Shown one piece after another: positions 34,462 to 47,082 of a DNA stretch of 64,000 bases; position 1 is the stretch's first letter; every line of letters starts with the position of its first letter. The notes below the pieces were generated by a model. That model saw only the letters and a program-made list of their open reading frames with translations, was not told the DNA's origin and searched no databases. The position numbers and the translations under genes are program-made. The stretch is from Dipteris shenzhenensis (taxonomy: Eukaryota > Polypodiophyta > Polypodiopsida > Gleicheniales), in the NCBI GenBank assembly GCA_047967505.1, contig CM106539.1; one strand, 5' to 3'.

Positions 34462-37400
34462 TTGCAGTGTTCTGTAACGGCATGTGATTCTCTTTCACAG
34501 ATTTTCATTGAAAAGCTTGACAAGAACAACTTCCAAGCATGGAAGTTTAGAATGACGAATTTCCTTATGGGAAAAGGCTATTGGGAGTTCATTATAGGAA
34601 ATGAAGAAGAACCAGTTCTTCCTAATGTTCCCAATTCACAGGAAATGCAGGCATTTAAAGGATGGCATGAGAGAGCCAAAAAAGTTATGTACTAGCTGTC
34701 TATTAGTATTTCAAATTCTATGATTGTGCATATTCAGGATGCAAGTATGCCAAAAGAGGCATGGGATACTTTGGCAAAAATGTACAGCACAAATACGCAA
34801 GCCAGGAAAATGCAGCTCAAGTAGGAGTTGCACAATGTGCAGAGAGAAAATATGAGCATTAATGACTACCACATGAAGGTGAAGAAAATTGCAGAAAATT
34901 TGAATGGTCTAGGAAAGGATTATGCACAGTTCCGGACATCCATTGCCGTCTGTGAAAAATTTCTTGATTTTGAGGAGTTGTTTGCTCTTCTAATTTCTGA
35001 AGAGCAGAGAAATGGTGGTGCATCTTCTTCAAGAGGAACTTCAAAAGAAACTGTCTTCTACTCAAATGCTGGAAGAGGTAGAGGCAGAGGTAGAGTAGGC
35101 CGATCTGGACGCCATGGTAGAAATCAGAATATGTAGCAAACTCAAGAAAACTAGTCCTATGGAGGAGGACGTGGTAACTCTAGATGCAGGGGGAGCCAAA
35201 GAGGTTGTGGTGGATGGCAGAGAGGCCAAAATGCAAACAGCAATGTTGAATGCTACTATTGTGGTAAAATGGGTCATTTGGCTAAAGATTGCTATAAAAA
35301 GCAGAATGACATCATGAATGGAAATTTGCAGCAAGGGAATTATGCATCTTCTAGTAGACAAGGTGATGACAGAAATGAGCATCTGTTTATGGTGCAGCAC
35401 ATGACCAATTCTGTAACAAGTGCAGAAGAAAGCAATGATGTGTGGTATGTTGACTCACGTGCGTCAAACCACATGACAGGTCATGCAAAATGGATGCAGG
35501 ATGCAAGGAAAATGGAAAGACCAGGATTTGTGGAGACTGGTGATGATACTGCACATCCTATTGTGCAGATTGGTAAAATTCCTTTGTCTATGCAAGATGG
35601 GAAAAAGAAATACCTGTCTGATGTATTTCATGTCCTGAATATCACCAAGAACCTGGTTTCTATTGGTCAAATGGTTGAGCAGGGCTTGCATGTTAGATTT
35701 AATCCTCATGGATGCTTTGTTGAGGATATGAAAAATAACAGTCACCTTAAAGCAAAAGGAAAGAAAAAGGGCAGGATGTTTACGTTGGATGCGGACATGC
35801 CTAAATTGAGTGCAACAATGTTTGCACATGGGACCGGTGTACAACAACTTAAATCAATGCAGGCCCAAAATATTATTGCAAGATTGCCTAAATTCAAGGT
35901 TGCAGAAATGCATAAGGTATGTGAAGCCTATCAATTTGGAAAACAGGCAAGGAAACCATTTCCTATACATGTTCAAGAGAGTAAAAAGCCATTGGAATGA
36001 ATCCACTCTGATGTGTGGACTACTAAAGTTGCATCTATTGGAGGCTATCATTATTTTGTCACTTTTATTGATGACTACAGCAGAAAAGTTTGGGTGTATT
36101 TTATGAAAAATAAAAGTGAAGTGTTCGGGCATTTCAAAGCTTTTAAAGCTATGGTTGAAAAAGAAACAAGCGTGCAAATAAAATGCCTAAGGTCAGATGG
36201 AGGGAAAGAGTACCTCTCAAATGAGTTTGCAAGGTTCTTGTAGGAGCATGGCATAAAGCGGAAATATTCATGCAGTCATACCCCACAGCAAAATGGACTT
36301 GCAAAAAGGAAAAACAGGCATATTGGAGAGGTATCTCGGGCCATGCTAAATGAAAAAGATCTACCAGATTATTATTGGGCTGAAGCAGTTGCTACAGCAG
36401 TTTATATAATGAACAGGACTCCCACTGCAGCAATACATGGCATGATGCCAGAGGAGATGTATACTAGTAGGAAACCAGATATTTCTCATTTGAAAATTTT
36501 TGGTTGTATTGCCTATGTTCATGTGCCAGATGAGTTGAGGTCCAAGTTGGATCCAAAAGCTGAGAAGTGCATCTTTATTAGTTATTCTCTGCAGCAAAAA
36601 GGGTATAGATGCTATAACCCTTCTACTCATAAGTTTACAGTGAGCAAAGATGTTGTTTTTGATGAGATGAGCAGCTGGTATAAACTAGTAAATGTGATTG
36701 ATGATGTAGATTCACAAAATGGTAATGCTGCACAGAATTCACAGCATCAATCACAAAATATTAGTGGACTTGGAGTGTCCTCTAGCAGTGGTTCACATAC
36801 TTCACCATGGATAGGCAGATTGAGATCAGGAGAATCTCCTCAAAGCAATGTAGATAGTGGTATGCAGGTATCATGAAAAGGAAAAGAGCAGGTAGATCAG
36901 CCCATGTTTGATGTGAAAGCAGGTCACTCTTATGTGGATGGTGAATCCAGTGGCTCAAAACAGAACATTGATGATTTGGATATTCCTTCTGTTGTTACAC
37001 CTGGAGTAAGGAAGACCAGGGATGTTTTGAGAGCACCTGGAAGTGAGCCTATTTTGTGTAAGTCTACCAGAGCTAGGTATCCTGTGCATAGGCTGAAATA
37101 TGATGGATTTACAGCCATTCACTATGCCTATATGGTCAAAGTGATACAGGAACCAGAACCCACTTCTTTTGAGCAAGCCATGGGAAAAGAAAAATGGGAG
37201 AAAGCCATGGATGAAGAAATGGATGCCTTGGAAGCAAATGCTACATGGGAATCGGTGCCTTTGCCTAAAGACCAAAATGCAATTGGCTGTAAGTGGGTTT
37301 ATAAGGTGAAGCACAATGCAGATGGTTCTGTGAACAGATACAAGGCAAGATTAGTTGTCAAGGGGTACGCACAGACATATGGCATTGATTATGAAGAAAC

Positions 37401-38660
37401 ATTCAATCCGGTTGCAAGGATGGCAACCGTAAGAGTAGTCATTGCTATGGCTGCATCAAAGGGATGGTCTTTACATCAAATGGATGTAAAGAATGCCTTA
37501 TTGCATGGTGATTTGCAAGAAGAGGTCTTTATGGAGCAGCCACCAAGTTATGTTCATGCTGTTCATCTGTTTGTTTGCAGGTTGAAGAAAGCCTTGTATG
37601 GGTTGAAGCAAGCACCTAGAGCATGGTTTGACAAGATAGGACAGTATCTTGTCACTATTGGCTTTCAAATTTCCAAGGCAGATTTCTCACTTTATGTGAG
37701 AAAAACAGAGAAAGGTATTATGCTGCTTGTCATTTATGTTGATGATTTGATCATCACAGGTGATAGTGATGAAGATATCCTTCATGTGAAAATGCTATTG
37801 AAGCAGAAGTTTGAGATGAAGGATTTGGGAGAGCTGCATTATTTCTTGGGCAATGAGGTGATTAGATCACCAAGTGGGATACCGCTCTTGGAGAGGCAGT
37901 ATGGATTGGACATGCTATCCAAATATGGGATGACAGGCTGTAAGCCTATTTCAGTTCCTTTGGAGCAGAATGTGAAGCTAAGCGCAAATGCAGGTGAGCT
38001 TCTGGAAGACCCTACTATGTACAGGCGCATAGTAGGAAGTTTGATTTATATGACTATTACCTGGATTGGTAAGTCAGTTTGTGCAGGCTCCAAGGAAACT
38101 GCATTTGGATGCGGCTAGATGCATACTCAGGTATGTGAAGTCCACATTGTAGTATGGACTATTTTATGAGACTGGGGTTCAGATACAGTTGCATGGATAC
38201 ACTGATGCTGATTGGGCTAGTAGTATTTCTGATAGATGATCTACCAATGGATAATATGTGTTCTCTTTTGGGAGTGCTGCAGTCACTTGGAGCAGCAAGA
38301 AACAGCCTACAGTTGCCTTGTCGACCACAGAGGCTGAGTATAGGGGTGCATCAATGGCTGCATGTGAGGTAGCTTGGTTGCATAAGCTACTCTATGATAT
38401 GCATCAGTCTACAGATGGGCCAGTTGTCATTTATTGTGACAACATGAGCAATATACACTTGGCAAATAACCCAGTCTATCATGCTAGAACAAAGCACATT
38501 GAGGTGCATTATCACTATGTGCGGGAGAAGGTTTTACTAGGTCTTATTGATCTAGTTTATGTCAGCACAGAGGAACAGGTAGCTAACATATTCACGAAGG
38601 CATTGGGCGCAGAGAAGCTGCGCAAGTTCAGAGACCTGCTTGGTGTGCAAGAATTGGGAT
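34462..38660 (+). pseudogene. Copia gag-pol polyprotein, decayed
   Basis: Domains in order: Gag (DKNNFQAWKFRMTNFL at about 34516; KMQLK at about 34807), CCHC knuckle CYYCGKMGHLAKDC (35252-35293), protease WYVDSRASNHMTG (35441-35480), integrase with SDVW (36006) and LRSDGGKEY (36189-36215) then NGLAKRKNRHI (36294-36326), reverse transcriptase with QMDVKNALLHG (37478-37510) and YVDDLIITG (37737-37763), and RNase H with STTEAEY and YCDNMSNIHLA (38325-38462). The integrase catalytic Glu of the usual N-G-x-A-E-R-K motif is Lys, and the protease 'DSGA' reads DSRA. Stops at 34693, 34821, 35133, 35998, 36241 and 36873 and a deletion near 38065 add to the damage. The polymerase core (36904-38118) is still open. 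Confidence 0.9.
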
Positions 38661-38662
38661 TG

Positions 38663-38676
38663 AGCTCAAGGGGGAG
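38663..38676 (+). promoter_or_regulatory. Copia polypurine tract
   Basis: AGCTCAAGGGGGAG lies directly before the 3' LTR and would prime plus-strand DNA synthesis. Confidence 0.85.
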
Positions 38677-39028
38677 TGTTGAAATATCAAGCTCCACTCG
38701 TGATATTCCAGGGTGACGGTTGTGCATTTATGTCACTGACTTGTTAGCTACAAATGCGGTTGATACACTGCCCATGAATAATAGCTGGATGACAGCTATC
38801 CTTATGTACTTTAGTTCGTGGCTCAGTTAGTATGCCACCTTAGTTAGCTGAGTTTGGTTTGAGACCCACATATAGGGTTCTTCTATTTCTTTGTACTAGA
38901 TTTCTTTTGGCTTTCACAACTAAGAAGAGGAAAACTGTTTTCAGCCTCCACCTTTGTGTGTATTCCCCCATTGTGTATGTGAGAAAGCTGCAAGTGAGAC
39001 TCCTTCCTTCTCTCCCACTATCTTCACA
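38677..39028 (+). repeat. Copia 3' LTR
   Basis: 352 bp, starting TGTTGAAATATCAAG and ending ATCTTCACA, followed by the AATTC target duplication. Short ORFs in it recur in the other LTR copies and are not genes. Confidence 0.95.
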
Positions 39029-40182
39029 AATTCTTGCAACAACAACCTGGGGGGTCTAACTCAGGGGCATACTCCCACCCCCCATTAGGGATGTATCCAC
39101 CGCCTCCAGTTCAAATGTATGGTCCTCCCTTAGATGCTTACCCTCAACAAGGTGTATATTCTCACCCTCTACCTCGAAGATTTCCCCAGCCTCGCACACG
39201 AGCCCCCCTCCTTTCTACTCCCTCGGCACCTCCAACTAAAGAGGCCCCCCCTGTAAAAGAACCCGAAGTCAATGACCTAGCCAAGGCCCTGAATGATCTT
39301 CGGCTTGAGATGGTGGGCATCAGAAATCAAGCCAACTGCCCTCCAAGAGACCGTGCTAATGTTGTATGCTACGAGTGCCACCAGAAGGGTCATTATCACA
39401 CGGAATGTCCCAATATTCCAAGGGTGAATCTTCTAAGTGAATCAAGAACTGAGGATTCTGACATAGAGATCCTTGACCTTGAGAAAAGAAGTTGTACTAC
39501 CTTGGACCCCTCTCCAATCCATGGACAGGGCCGCCCCAGGAAGAAGGTGTCCTTCTCAGAGCCCTCAGATACCGAGATGCCAGACCCACCAATAGAGAAG
39601 ACTAAAAGATCTCATAGGAGTAAGTGGTCGCCCTCGGATTTTCCCATCGGCTCAGGGCAAGAGGTCTATTTGGTCATTCAGGACCTTGCTCATCGGTCTT
39701 TGAGCATCACGCTCCCTCAACTAATAGCATTAAGCCCTAAGGTGAGACGTGAGCTACAGCAAGGGCTCTCAACAAGGAGGAGCAAGAAAAAGGAAAAGGT
39801 ACGAGAGGTATCTTCTATCTCTGAAGAAATTGATCGGCACCCACATACAGTAGATGTCATCATAGATAATTGTTGTGTCAAAAGTGTGTGTGTTGATGGG
39901 GGAGCTGCATGTAATATCATGGTGCCTCGAATCATGAAGAAATTGAATTTGAAATGCACAAGGCATTCCTCCACTCGAATCAAGGTAGCAGATGGTCGAG
40001 GACTCACCACCCTAGGAGTCATTGAGGATTTGCCGCTCACTATCAATAGGTTGACCACCACTGTCAATTTCTATGTAGTGGACATCGAAGATATAGGTAG
40101 GAGTTACCCAGCCATACTCGGGAGACCATGGTTGAGAAAGAGTGATGCAGTCAGCTATTGGAATTTAGGACACGTCTTTTAG
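39029..40182 (+). pseudogene. Gypsy gag 3' part and protease
   Basis: An open frame of about 380 codons runs from the insertion site. It has a Pro/Gln-rich segment (39050-39200), a CCHC knuckle CYECHQKGHYHTEC (39369-39410), an acidic/basic linker and an aspartic-protease core VCVDGGAACNIMVP (39890-39930), followed by a Gly/Leu-rich strand and AILGRPWL (40112-40135), typical of gypsy proteases. The catalytic triplet reads D-G-G rather than D-S/T-G. The reading stops at 40180. Confidence 0.75.
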
Positions 40183-40189
40183 TTCTTCT

Positions 40190-41740
40190 AAGGAGAAGAT
40201 CCCGGTGCAACCAAGTGCGACGGAACCAGAGGAAGAGGAGCAAGACAGTGATACTCTCTCATCCTCGGTGTCTGAATCAATGGAAGGATCAGGCGGGGGA
40301 GAGGAGTTCTCAGATGAGGAGGTTTACATGATGGGTTGCCCCGACCCGCTACTTGTAGAAAAGGTAACCGCTAGTCCTCAATAGCTTGAATCTATGCTTT
40401 TCCCAGACCTCACTCCAAGTGAGAAATATGAGTTCTTAGAAATGTTCAAAGATTTCCCTGACCTCTTCGCAACTAGCTACCGCCACCTTCGCCATGTGAC
40501 GGCCATAAAGCACAAGATAGAGCTGAAGCCTAGAGCTAAAGCCTGATGCAGAGCCTGTGGCTCAGAAGTATCGAAGATTAGAGCCCCTATAAACCGATAC
40601 TTTGTGCTCAGAGTTGCAAAAACTTGTAGAAGCTGGGTTTATTGTTCCGGTTCACAATATCGAATGGGTTTCACTAGTGGTAGTCATTCCAAAGAAAAAC
40701 AACAAGTGGCGGGTCTGCATCGACTATAAGAAACTCAATGCAACCACCAAGAGGGACCATCGTCCTCTTCCCTTTCAAGACCTCATTCTTGAGAAGGTAA
40801 GTGGTCATGAGATGTATACTTTTTGTGATGGTTACTCCAGGTTTTATCAAATCAGAATTGCCGAAGAAGATATGCTTAAAACCACATTTGCCACACCTTG
40901 GGGGACATTTGCATTCAAAGTTATGCCATTTGGCCTCACCAATGCTCCTGCTACCTTTCAAAGATTTATGCAGATGGTGTTTGCTCCTTATTTGGGGGAT
41001 TTCTTGGAGGTGTTTTTAGATGATTTTTGTATATTCTCGTCACGTAAGGAGCACATCATGAAGGTTAGGTTGGCCTTCCAAAGGGTCAATGATGCGAATG
41101 GTAGTCTCAACCCTAAGAAATGCACCATTGGAGCCACTCAAGGGAGGTTACTGGGACATATTGTCTCATCTGAGGGTCTCAAGCCTGACCTCGAGAAAGT
41201 AGAAGCCATCCTCAAGCTCTCCCCACCAACAACCAAACGTCAGTTACATACTATCGCCACTTCATTGATCAATATGCTGCTTTGACATGACCCATGACTA
41301 TGCTATTAAAATATGGGGTTGATTTCTCTTGGGATGAGGATTTTGATCATGGGTTTGCACAAATCAAGAATGCTTTAGATTCAGAACCCATTCTACGCAA
41401 TCCAGATTGGTCAAAGACTTTCTATATCAATCCTAGGTTTGGTGAGCACACTCTGGCAGGTATTCTTCTCCAGTAAGGGGAGGATTGGTTCATGTGTCCC
41501 ATTCGATTTTCTTCTCGACAATTGCTCAACACTGAGTGACGCTATTCAGAGGCTGACAAGCATGCCTTGTCTTTGGTGTTCTACATTAAGAAATTTAGGC
41601 ATTATGTGGCTGGAAAGCCCATTATACTCACTAGCACTGGTCTTGCAAAGCAGGTTCTTCAATCACCAAACCCCATGGCCGGTTGGCCAAATGGTTGGCA
41701 ATTTTATAAGAATATGATTTTTCTTTCAAATTTGTAAAAG
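40190..41740 (+). pseudogene. Gypsy reverse transcriptase and RNase H
   Basis: A linker rich in Glu and Ser (40200-40340) is followed by DLTPSEKYEFLEMFKDFPDLFA and the polymerase: VVVIPKKNNKWRVCIDYKKLN (40677-40740), HRPLPFQD, ATPWGTFAFKVMPFGLTNAP (40892-40950), and a catalytic box FLDDFCIF (41014-41037) instead of the usual Y(L/V)DD. LLGHIVSSEGLKPD marks the thumb and connection. The RNase H follows at 41294-41740 (DFSWDEDFDHGFAQIKNAL, later SEADKHALSLVFYIKKFRHYV) across stops at 41283 and 41474 and frame changes. It would copy the element RNA into DNA; here it is dead. Confidence 0.85.
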
Positions 41741-43134
41741 GGGGTTGTTCCAACTTGAAGGATGTTTTGATTGATTTAGAGGAGTGCCTGGATGTAACCC
41801 TTGTAGCAACCATAGAAGTGAGAGAAAGAATATCTGCAGAGATAGTAGGCATTGCACCCTCTTTGATGGGGTGTTGTACCGTCAAGGCATGGATGGGGTA
41901 CTAAGACGGGCTATTGATGTAGATGAAGTGCCTAAGGTATTGAAGCATTATCATGATGGATTTTGTGGAGGCCACTATGCCAATGACTATACAACTAAGA
42001 AGATTTTACATGCTGGATACTATTGGCCGACCTTGTTCAAGGATGTCACTTTGTATTGCAAAACCTGTGAACCATGCCAATTCTTTGGTAGGAAGGATTT
42101 GCATCCTGGGCAACATCACCTAGTGATGTCCATCGATCCGTTTCAAAAGTGGGGAATAGATTTTTTGGGCCCTTACCCATGACTGCCCGCAAAAAAAGTA
42201 TATTTTGGTAGCCACTCAGTATGTCACTAAGTGGGCTGAAGCTATCGCCCTCCCCGCTACAAATGGTAAGGTAGTTTCAAATTTCATATTTGAACATATC
42301 TGCATAAGGTTTGGGACACCCATGGAAATAGTATCTGATCATGGGAGTCCATTCTTAAATGAAGCAGTGGAATTGCTCATGGATCACATGGGTATTGATC
42401 ATCACACTTCTAGCATCTATTATCCAGCATCCATGGGTCAAACGGAGCAGAACAATGGCCTTCTTTGTAAAACCATGGGAAAAATTGTCGCAAGGAACAG
42501 GAGCCAATGGGATCAGAAGGTCACTGAAGCCGTGTGGGCTTATAACATCACTCATAAAACATCTACGAGTCACACTCCTTTTGAGTTGGTGTACAGTACT
42601 GAGGCCGTTTTACCACTAGAGATAGAGATTCCAGCTTTGATATTGGCACAACAACAGAGGATGACAGAAGATGAACATGTAGAGGCCAGATTGGTACAAC
42701 TTGAGAAGTTAGATGAAGCTCAATGCCTTGCCCTACATCAAATAGAGATTCAAAAGAATCGACAAAAGGCCCGCTTGGATGCTAAGATTCGCAAGGGATG
42801 GGAAAGACACTTTGCTGAGGGGGATGTTGTGCTATTCTTTGATAACAGATTAGACCACCAAATGGATAAGAAGTTCCTTCCATTGTGGACCGGTCCATAC
42901 AAAGTCATCAAAGAATGTAGCAATGGGTATGTACAAGTCCAAGAGCTGCATGAGCCATATGGTAAGAAGGTGATCAACAAGCATTATCTCAAGCCCTTCT
43001 TTGTGCGTGATGGTCCCAGGCATGGAAATTCTGTGCATTCCCTGCCTGGGGGGGGGGAACTGTTATGGATAAATTTGTCTAAGGAAAAAAGGCATAAATC
43101 TGTGTGTGTGTTTGTATGTGTAGCAATAGTATAA
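41741..43134 (+). pseudogene. Gypsy integrase
   Basis: The HHCC zinc-binding domain is at 41945-42085 (HYHDGFCGGHYANDYTT...YCKTCEPCQ). The core has WGIDFLGP (42152-42175), IVSDHGSPFLNE (42331-42366) and, at the third acidic position, GQTEQNNGLLCKTMGKIV (42436-42486), keeping D, D and E. The C-terminal domain has DVVLFFDNRLD and LWTGPYKVIKE (42886-42920). No chromodomain is seen. A TGA at 42180 with a frame change separates the zinc domain from the core. The frame continues a few codons into the 3' LTR. Confidence 0.85.
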
Positions 43135-44051
43135 TAAAATATGGTGTGCATAGGGCCCAGGGTTGAGGTGGCAGGGCATGACCATGTGCCACCCTTTCAT
43201 GTAAGAGGACCCATAAGGTGTGATGTACATAATCCATGGTAGTAATATTATAAAATGTAAGGTGGCATGGCTCCTCCATGTGCCACCCATCCACCTAGGC
43301 TACATTTAGTGAGATATGGCCCAAAGTTTATGGGAGAAGTAATATAAAATAGGTGGAGATGGATATTATATTGGATTATTCCCTCCATGTAGGATAGGCC
43401 CATGTGGGGGAGGTATAGAAGGTCCAAGAATGCAAGTTAAATAATGGGGAAAGTAGAATGAGGTGGCAAGATTCCTTGTGCCAACCATCCACTTGTCCTC
43501 CTAGAGGTTTGAACGTATTATAAAATTGGGGAGAGACCAAAGGGAGTATCATGGACTTGAGATATGGGGCTTGATTTATGTGGAAAAATGAGGCAAAGTG
43601 TTGTCGCACACAATCGAGAGTGCGTAACCACCTAGCCACATGGGAGAATTTTCCACACACACCATGCATGTGGGAGGATGCATTTATTGGGAGAGACCCC
43701 CTCTCTTGGCTATAAAAGGAGGGGGCTATCCCTTGATGAGACACGCTCATTCTTGTAAAGCCACCTAGCTAGTACTTTGATTTCCCCTTCCCTTCCTTTC
43801 AAATAAAGCATGGTCCTCTTTCCTTGATGTCTCCATCTTTACATTCCTCCTCCAATCATGTACATGCTTCTCTTCCCCCACTCCCTTTCCCCTTGTGCCA
43901 TAGTCTCCCTCTTCATTCCCTTCCCTTCTAATCCCTTTTCCCCTCCCATGATAACGTTTTGCCCTCATGTTCTCCTTTCCTCTATGGCCCTTGAGCATCG
44001 CCATGCTTAGTGTCTAACCTCTTGTCCTGATTTCTTTTTCGACTAATAACA
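43061..44051 (+). repeat. Gypsy 3' LTR (991 bp)
   Basis: It starts TGTTAT right after a G-rich polypurine tract (43048-43060) and ends ATAACA, a perfect short inverted pair. Inside are a TATA box (TATAAAAGG at 43711-43719) and a poly(A) signal AATAAA at 43802-43807, which together outline a promoter and a transcript end. Only its last 173 bp is matched at the 5' side of the element. Confidence 0.85.
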
Positions 44052-44204
44052 CACATTTGCATGCATTGCATCTCCTCTCAGGTGTTTCACTTTCGAGCTT
44101 GCATTGTATCACTTCCACTTTTGAACTTCTAAACAACTGATTTCTAGCTTCCACTTTCTGATTTCCACCTTGAATTTTCTGGCAGGACGTTGATGTGGGT
44201 CGCT

Positions 44205-44430
44205 CTCGTGAGTACTCTCTCTCTCTATCTCTCTCTCTCTCTCTTTATTCGTAATTCTCTTTTCCCCCATTCTCTATTCGTTCTTTGCTTTTCCTCCATT
44301 CTCTAAATGCTTTCTCCCCATAATTCAATATCCGGACCTCCATGCGATTGTCTTTTGCCATTCCTTCTATCGACATGCAAACTTTCTGCTTTTGTTATTG
44401 CTCTCTCTCTATCTCTTTCTCTCTTTGTTA
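44205..44430. repeat. (CT)n microsatellites
   Basis: CT-rich runs at 44216-44245 and 44400-44425 lie between the gypsy LTR and the first exon of the FCP1-like gene. They may be part of a 5' untranslated intron (GTGAGTACTC donor at about 44208). Confidence 0.7.
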
Positions 44431-45799
44431 TTTTACTCCGTTTCATCTTAGAGTGAGTCCTAGTACTAAAATGTTACTCTCTTTGCAGTACGCTGAAAAC
44501 CACCATGTCTCCAAGGAAGCCCAAAGGCATCACATCTCCTACCTCCAAGAAGCTCGATGTCCTTTCTCCAAGAAGAACACTCTATTCACTAGGAAGTTTG
44601 CAACCAAAGAGAAGGAAAAGGCTACGGACAGTAGAGTGGCTTCTATTCCAACTCCAACTAAAGAGAAGCTAGAGAGTAAGGACAACAAACCAATAGCAAT
44701 TCTGACTGGAGTCAATCTTAGATGGAGATTTTTCCTGAGAGTGAAGCGAGACTCATACCTGAGTTGGACACCTCGATCCGAGAAATATGGGGAAACAATG
44801 ACAAAGAGAGCCGGCGTGGCTTTCATATAGGTCAGCTGAAGAAATTGTTGGTGAACGATTTTATGAAGATTTACTATAGGATTTACAATTCAAAAATAGT
44901 CACGAACAATGAAGTGAATTTGCGCTCGTCTAGCTTGGACAACATGTGTATCAAGCACAAACGTGATGTAGGCACGTCTATAACAAAATGGCAGCTTGTA
45001 AGTTTATAGGATCAATAGAAGTTTAGCATGGAGCAAGAAGGTGTACTGCATGAGTGGAAGGGTACACTGTCAAAGGAGAATGCAAAATTGCATGCAGATT
45101 TGGAGGCTGCTACTACAACTGAGGGTGAAGCCCTCACAAAAGTTGAGTCAATTATACATACACTTAGCTGGGTGCATAGTAAAGTAGACAATTTATTACA
45201 TGGTAGTGTACTACAGGATGAGTTCTTGAAGGATGTAGCAAAACTTGAGGTAGAACTGGATGCAACAAAAGTAATATTTGAATCAGCAAAAAGGCAGTGA
45301 ATCAGCATTGGAGAGCACTATAAAGCAAGATCAAGTTTTTTTAGCAACATACAACATGTGATTGAGAAGCTCCCAAGTCAAGGTCCTGGAGTTCTAAATC
45401 CAGCACCAACTCACCATCCCACAGGCTCTGCATCAGTGACTATAAACGTGAATATTGAATGGTGAGATTCTTAACTTCCATGTACAAATTGATGTTTTAG
45501 TTTTTAGAGTTGGGTCCTCTTACAAGTAGTGTGTACTTACTCTTTCAATAAATTCGCAGGTGTGTTTGCTGTGGGCTTGGATTTTCTCAAGAAACTATTG
45601 ATGTGCTTTTTGCACCATGCTTGCACACATACCACATGTGTGTAGCATTTCATTTTTCTAGGAACTTGCAATGTATTCAGCCATCTTGCAATGTGTTGGT
45701 GTCAAATCTATGGTTGGCTGTCATGGCCTTTGACAAAGTAGGTATATTTTCTTCACTCTTTTTTTCTTATTACTTATTACTCAATAGAGTCATATAATA

Positions 45800-47050
45800 T
45801 TATAAATGCTGAACATTTGAAGTCAGTTATTTAGTACTAAATAGTACTGTTTATGTGATTTAGCAATATTTAGGATTTAGAACTATTTGGCATTTAGCAA
45901 TGTTTAACATTTTGCACTATCTAGACTTTAGTACTATTTAGCACTACTTAGCATTTAGTAGTATTCAGCACTATTTAGCATTCAGTAGTAATATTTAGCT
46001 TTTAGTACTATTTAGCACTATCTAGCACTGCTAGTACTGTGTGTTTTAGCACTATTTAGCATTTAACGCTATTTGGCATTTAGTAGTATTTGTCATTTAG
46101 TACTATTCATCACTATTTAGCATTTAGGGCTGTTCAGAATTTAGTAATATTAGCACTACCTAGCAATTAGTACTATTGAGTATTTAGTACTAAAAGCATA
46201 AGCATTTAGTACTATTTGGCACTATCTAGCACTACTGGTACAATTGCATTTCAGCACTATCTAGCACTGCTAGTATTGTGTATGTAGTACTAAAAGGATA
46301 GCTTAAAAGGCTAAATACTACTAAGCATTTAGTACTATTTAGCAATGTCTAGCACTACTAGTACTGTGTGTTTCAACACTATTTAACATTTAATACTATT
46401 TGGCATTTAGTAGTATTTGGCATGTAGTACTATTTAGCACTATTTAGCATTTAGTACTATTTAGCATTTAGGACTATTCAACATTTAGTAATATTAGCAC
46501 CACCTAGCATGTAGTACTATATATCATATAGTACTATATATGATTTAGTACTAAAAGTATAGCCTAAAAGGCTAAATACTACTAAGAATTTAGTACCATT
46601 TAGCACTATCTAGCATTTAGTACTATTTAGTATTTAGTACTATTTAGTTTTTAGAACTATAATTTATTATTTAGTACTATTCATCATTTATTACTATTGA
46701 ACATTCAATACTATTTAGCATTTAATACTATTTATCATCTACTATTCAGCACTCTAAGTTAGCAGTTAGTACTATTTAATATGTAGCATTTAGTACTATT
46801 TAGTAGTATTAGTAGTATTTAGTAGTATTTAGCACTAGTTAGCACTTAGTACTATTTAGTATCAGTAGTATTTAGCAGTATTTAGTACTATTTGGTATCA
46901 GTAGTATTTAGTAGTATTTAGTACTAACTAGCACTTAGTACTGTTTAGTACTTAGCAGTATTAGTAGTATTTAGTACTATGTAGCAGTACTTAGCAGTAT
47001 TAGTAGTATTTAGCACTATTAGTAGCACTTAGCACTTAGTACTATTTAGT
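45800..47050. repeat. TTTAGCACTA / TTTAGTACTA degenerate minisatellite
   Basis: About 1.25 kb is built from 9-11-bp units of the type (A)TTTAG(C/T)A(C/T)TA, with higher-order variants such as TTTAGTAGTATT towards the right end. It shows no open frame and lies in the presumed large intron of the FCP1-like gene. Confidence 0.9.
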
Positions 47051-47082
47051 ACCAATCACATTTGGACTCCAACACAACCAAT

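Larger units (their letters stand above)
33609..39028 (+). mobile_element. Full-length Ty1/copia retrotransposon
   Basis: The element spans 5420 bp, with two 352-bp LTRs (TGTTGA...TCA/ACA), a primer binding site directly after the 5' LTR, gag-pol in one direction, a polypurine tract and a perfect 5-bp AATTC target duplication (33604-33608 and 39029-39033). By eye the LTRs differ at about 26 of 352 positions, mostly transitions, so this is not a recent insertion. It inserted into the gag gene of the gypsy element. Confidence 0.95.
30614..44051 (+). mobile_element. Ty3/gypsy (Tat-like) retrotransposon, interrupted by a copia element
   Basis: Order: truncated 5' LTR (30614-30786), leader with an unknown ORF, archaeal-type RNase H and zinc knuckle (31568-32690), gag (33053-33608, continuing at 39029), protease, reverse transcriptase, RNase H, integrase (to about 43134) and a complete 3' LTR (43061-44051). 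A copia element (33609-39028) splits gag, and the gag frame continues across the insertion once one AATTC copy is discounted. An archaeal-type extra RNase H is typical of the Tat/Ogre lineage, though here it lies before gag. Many stops show the element is dead. Confidence 0.85.
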
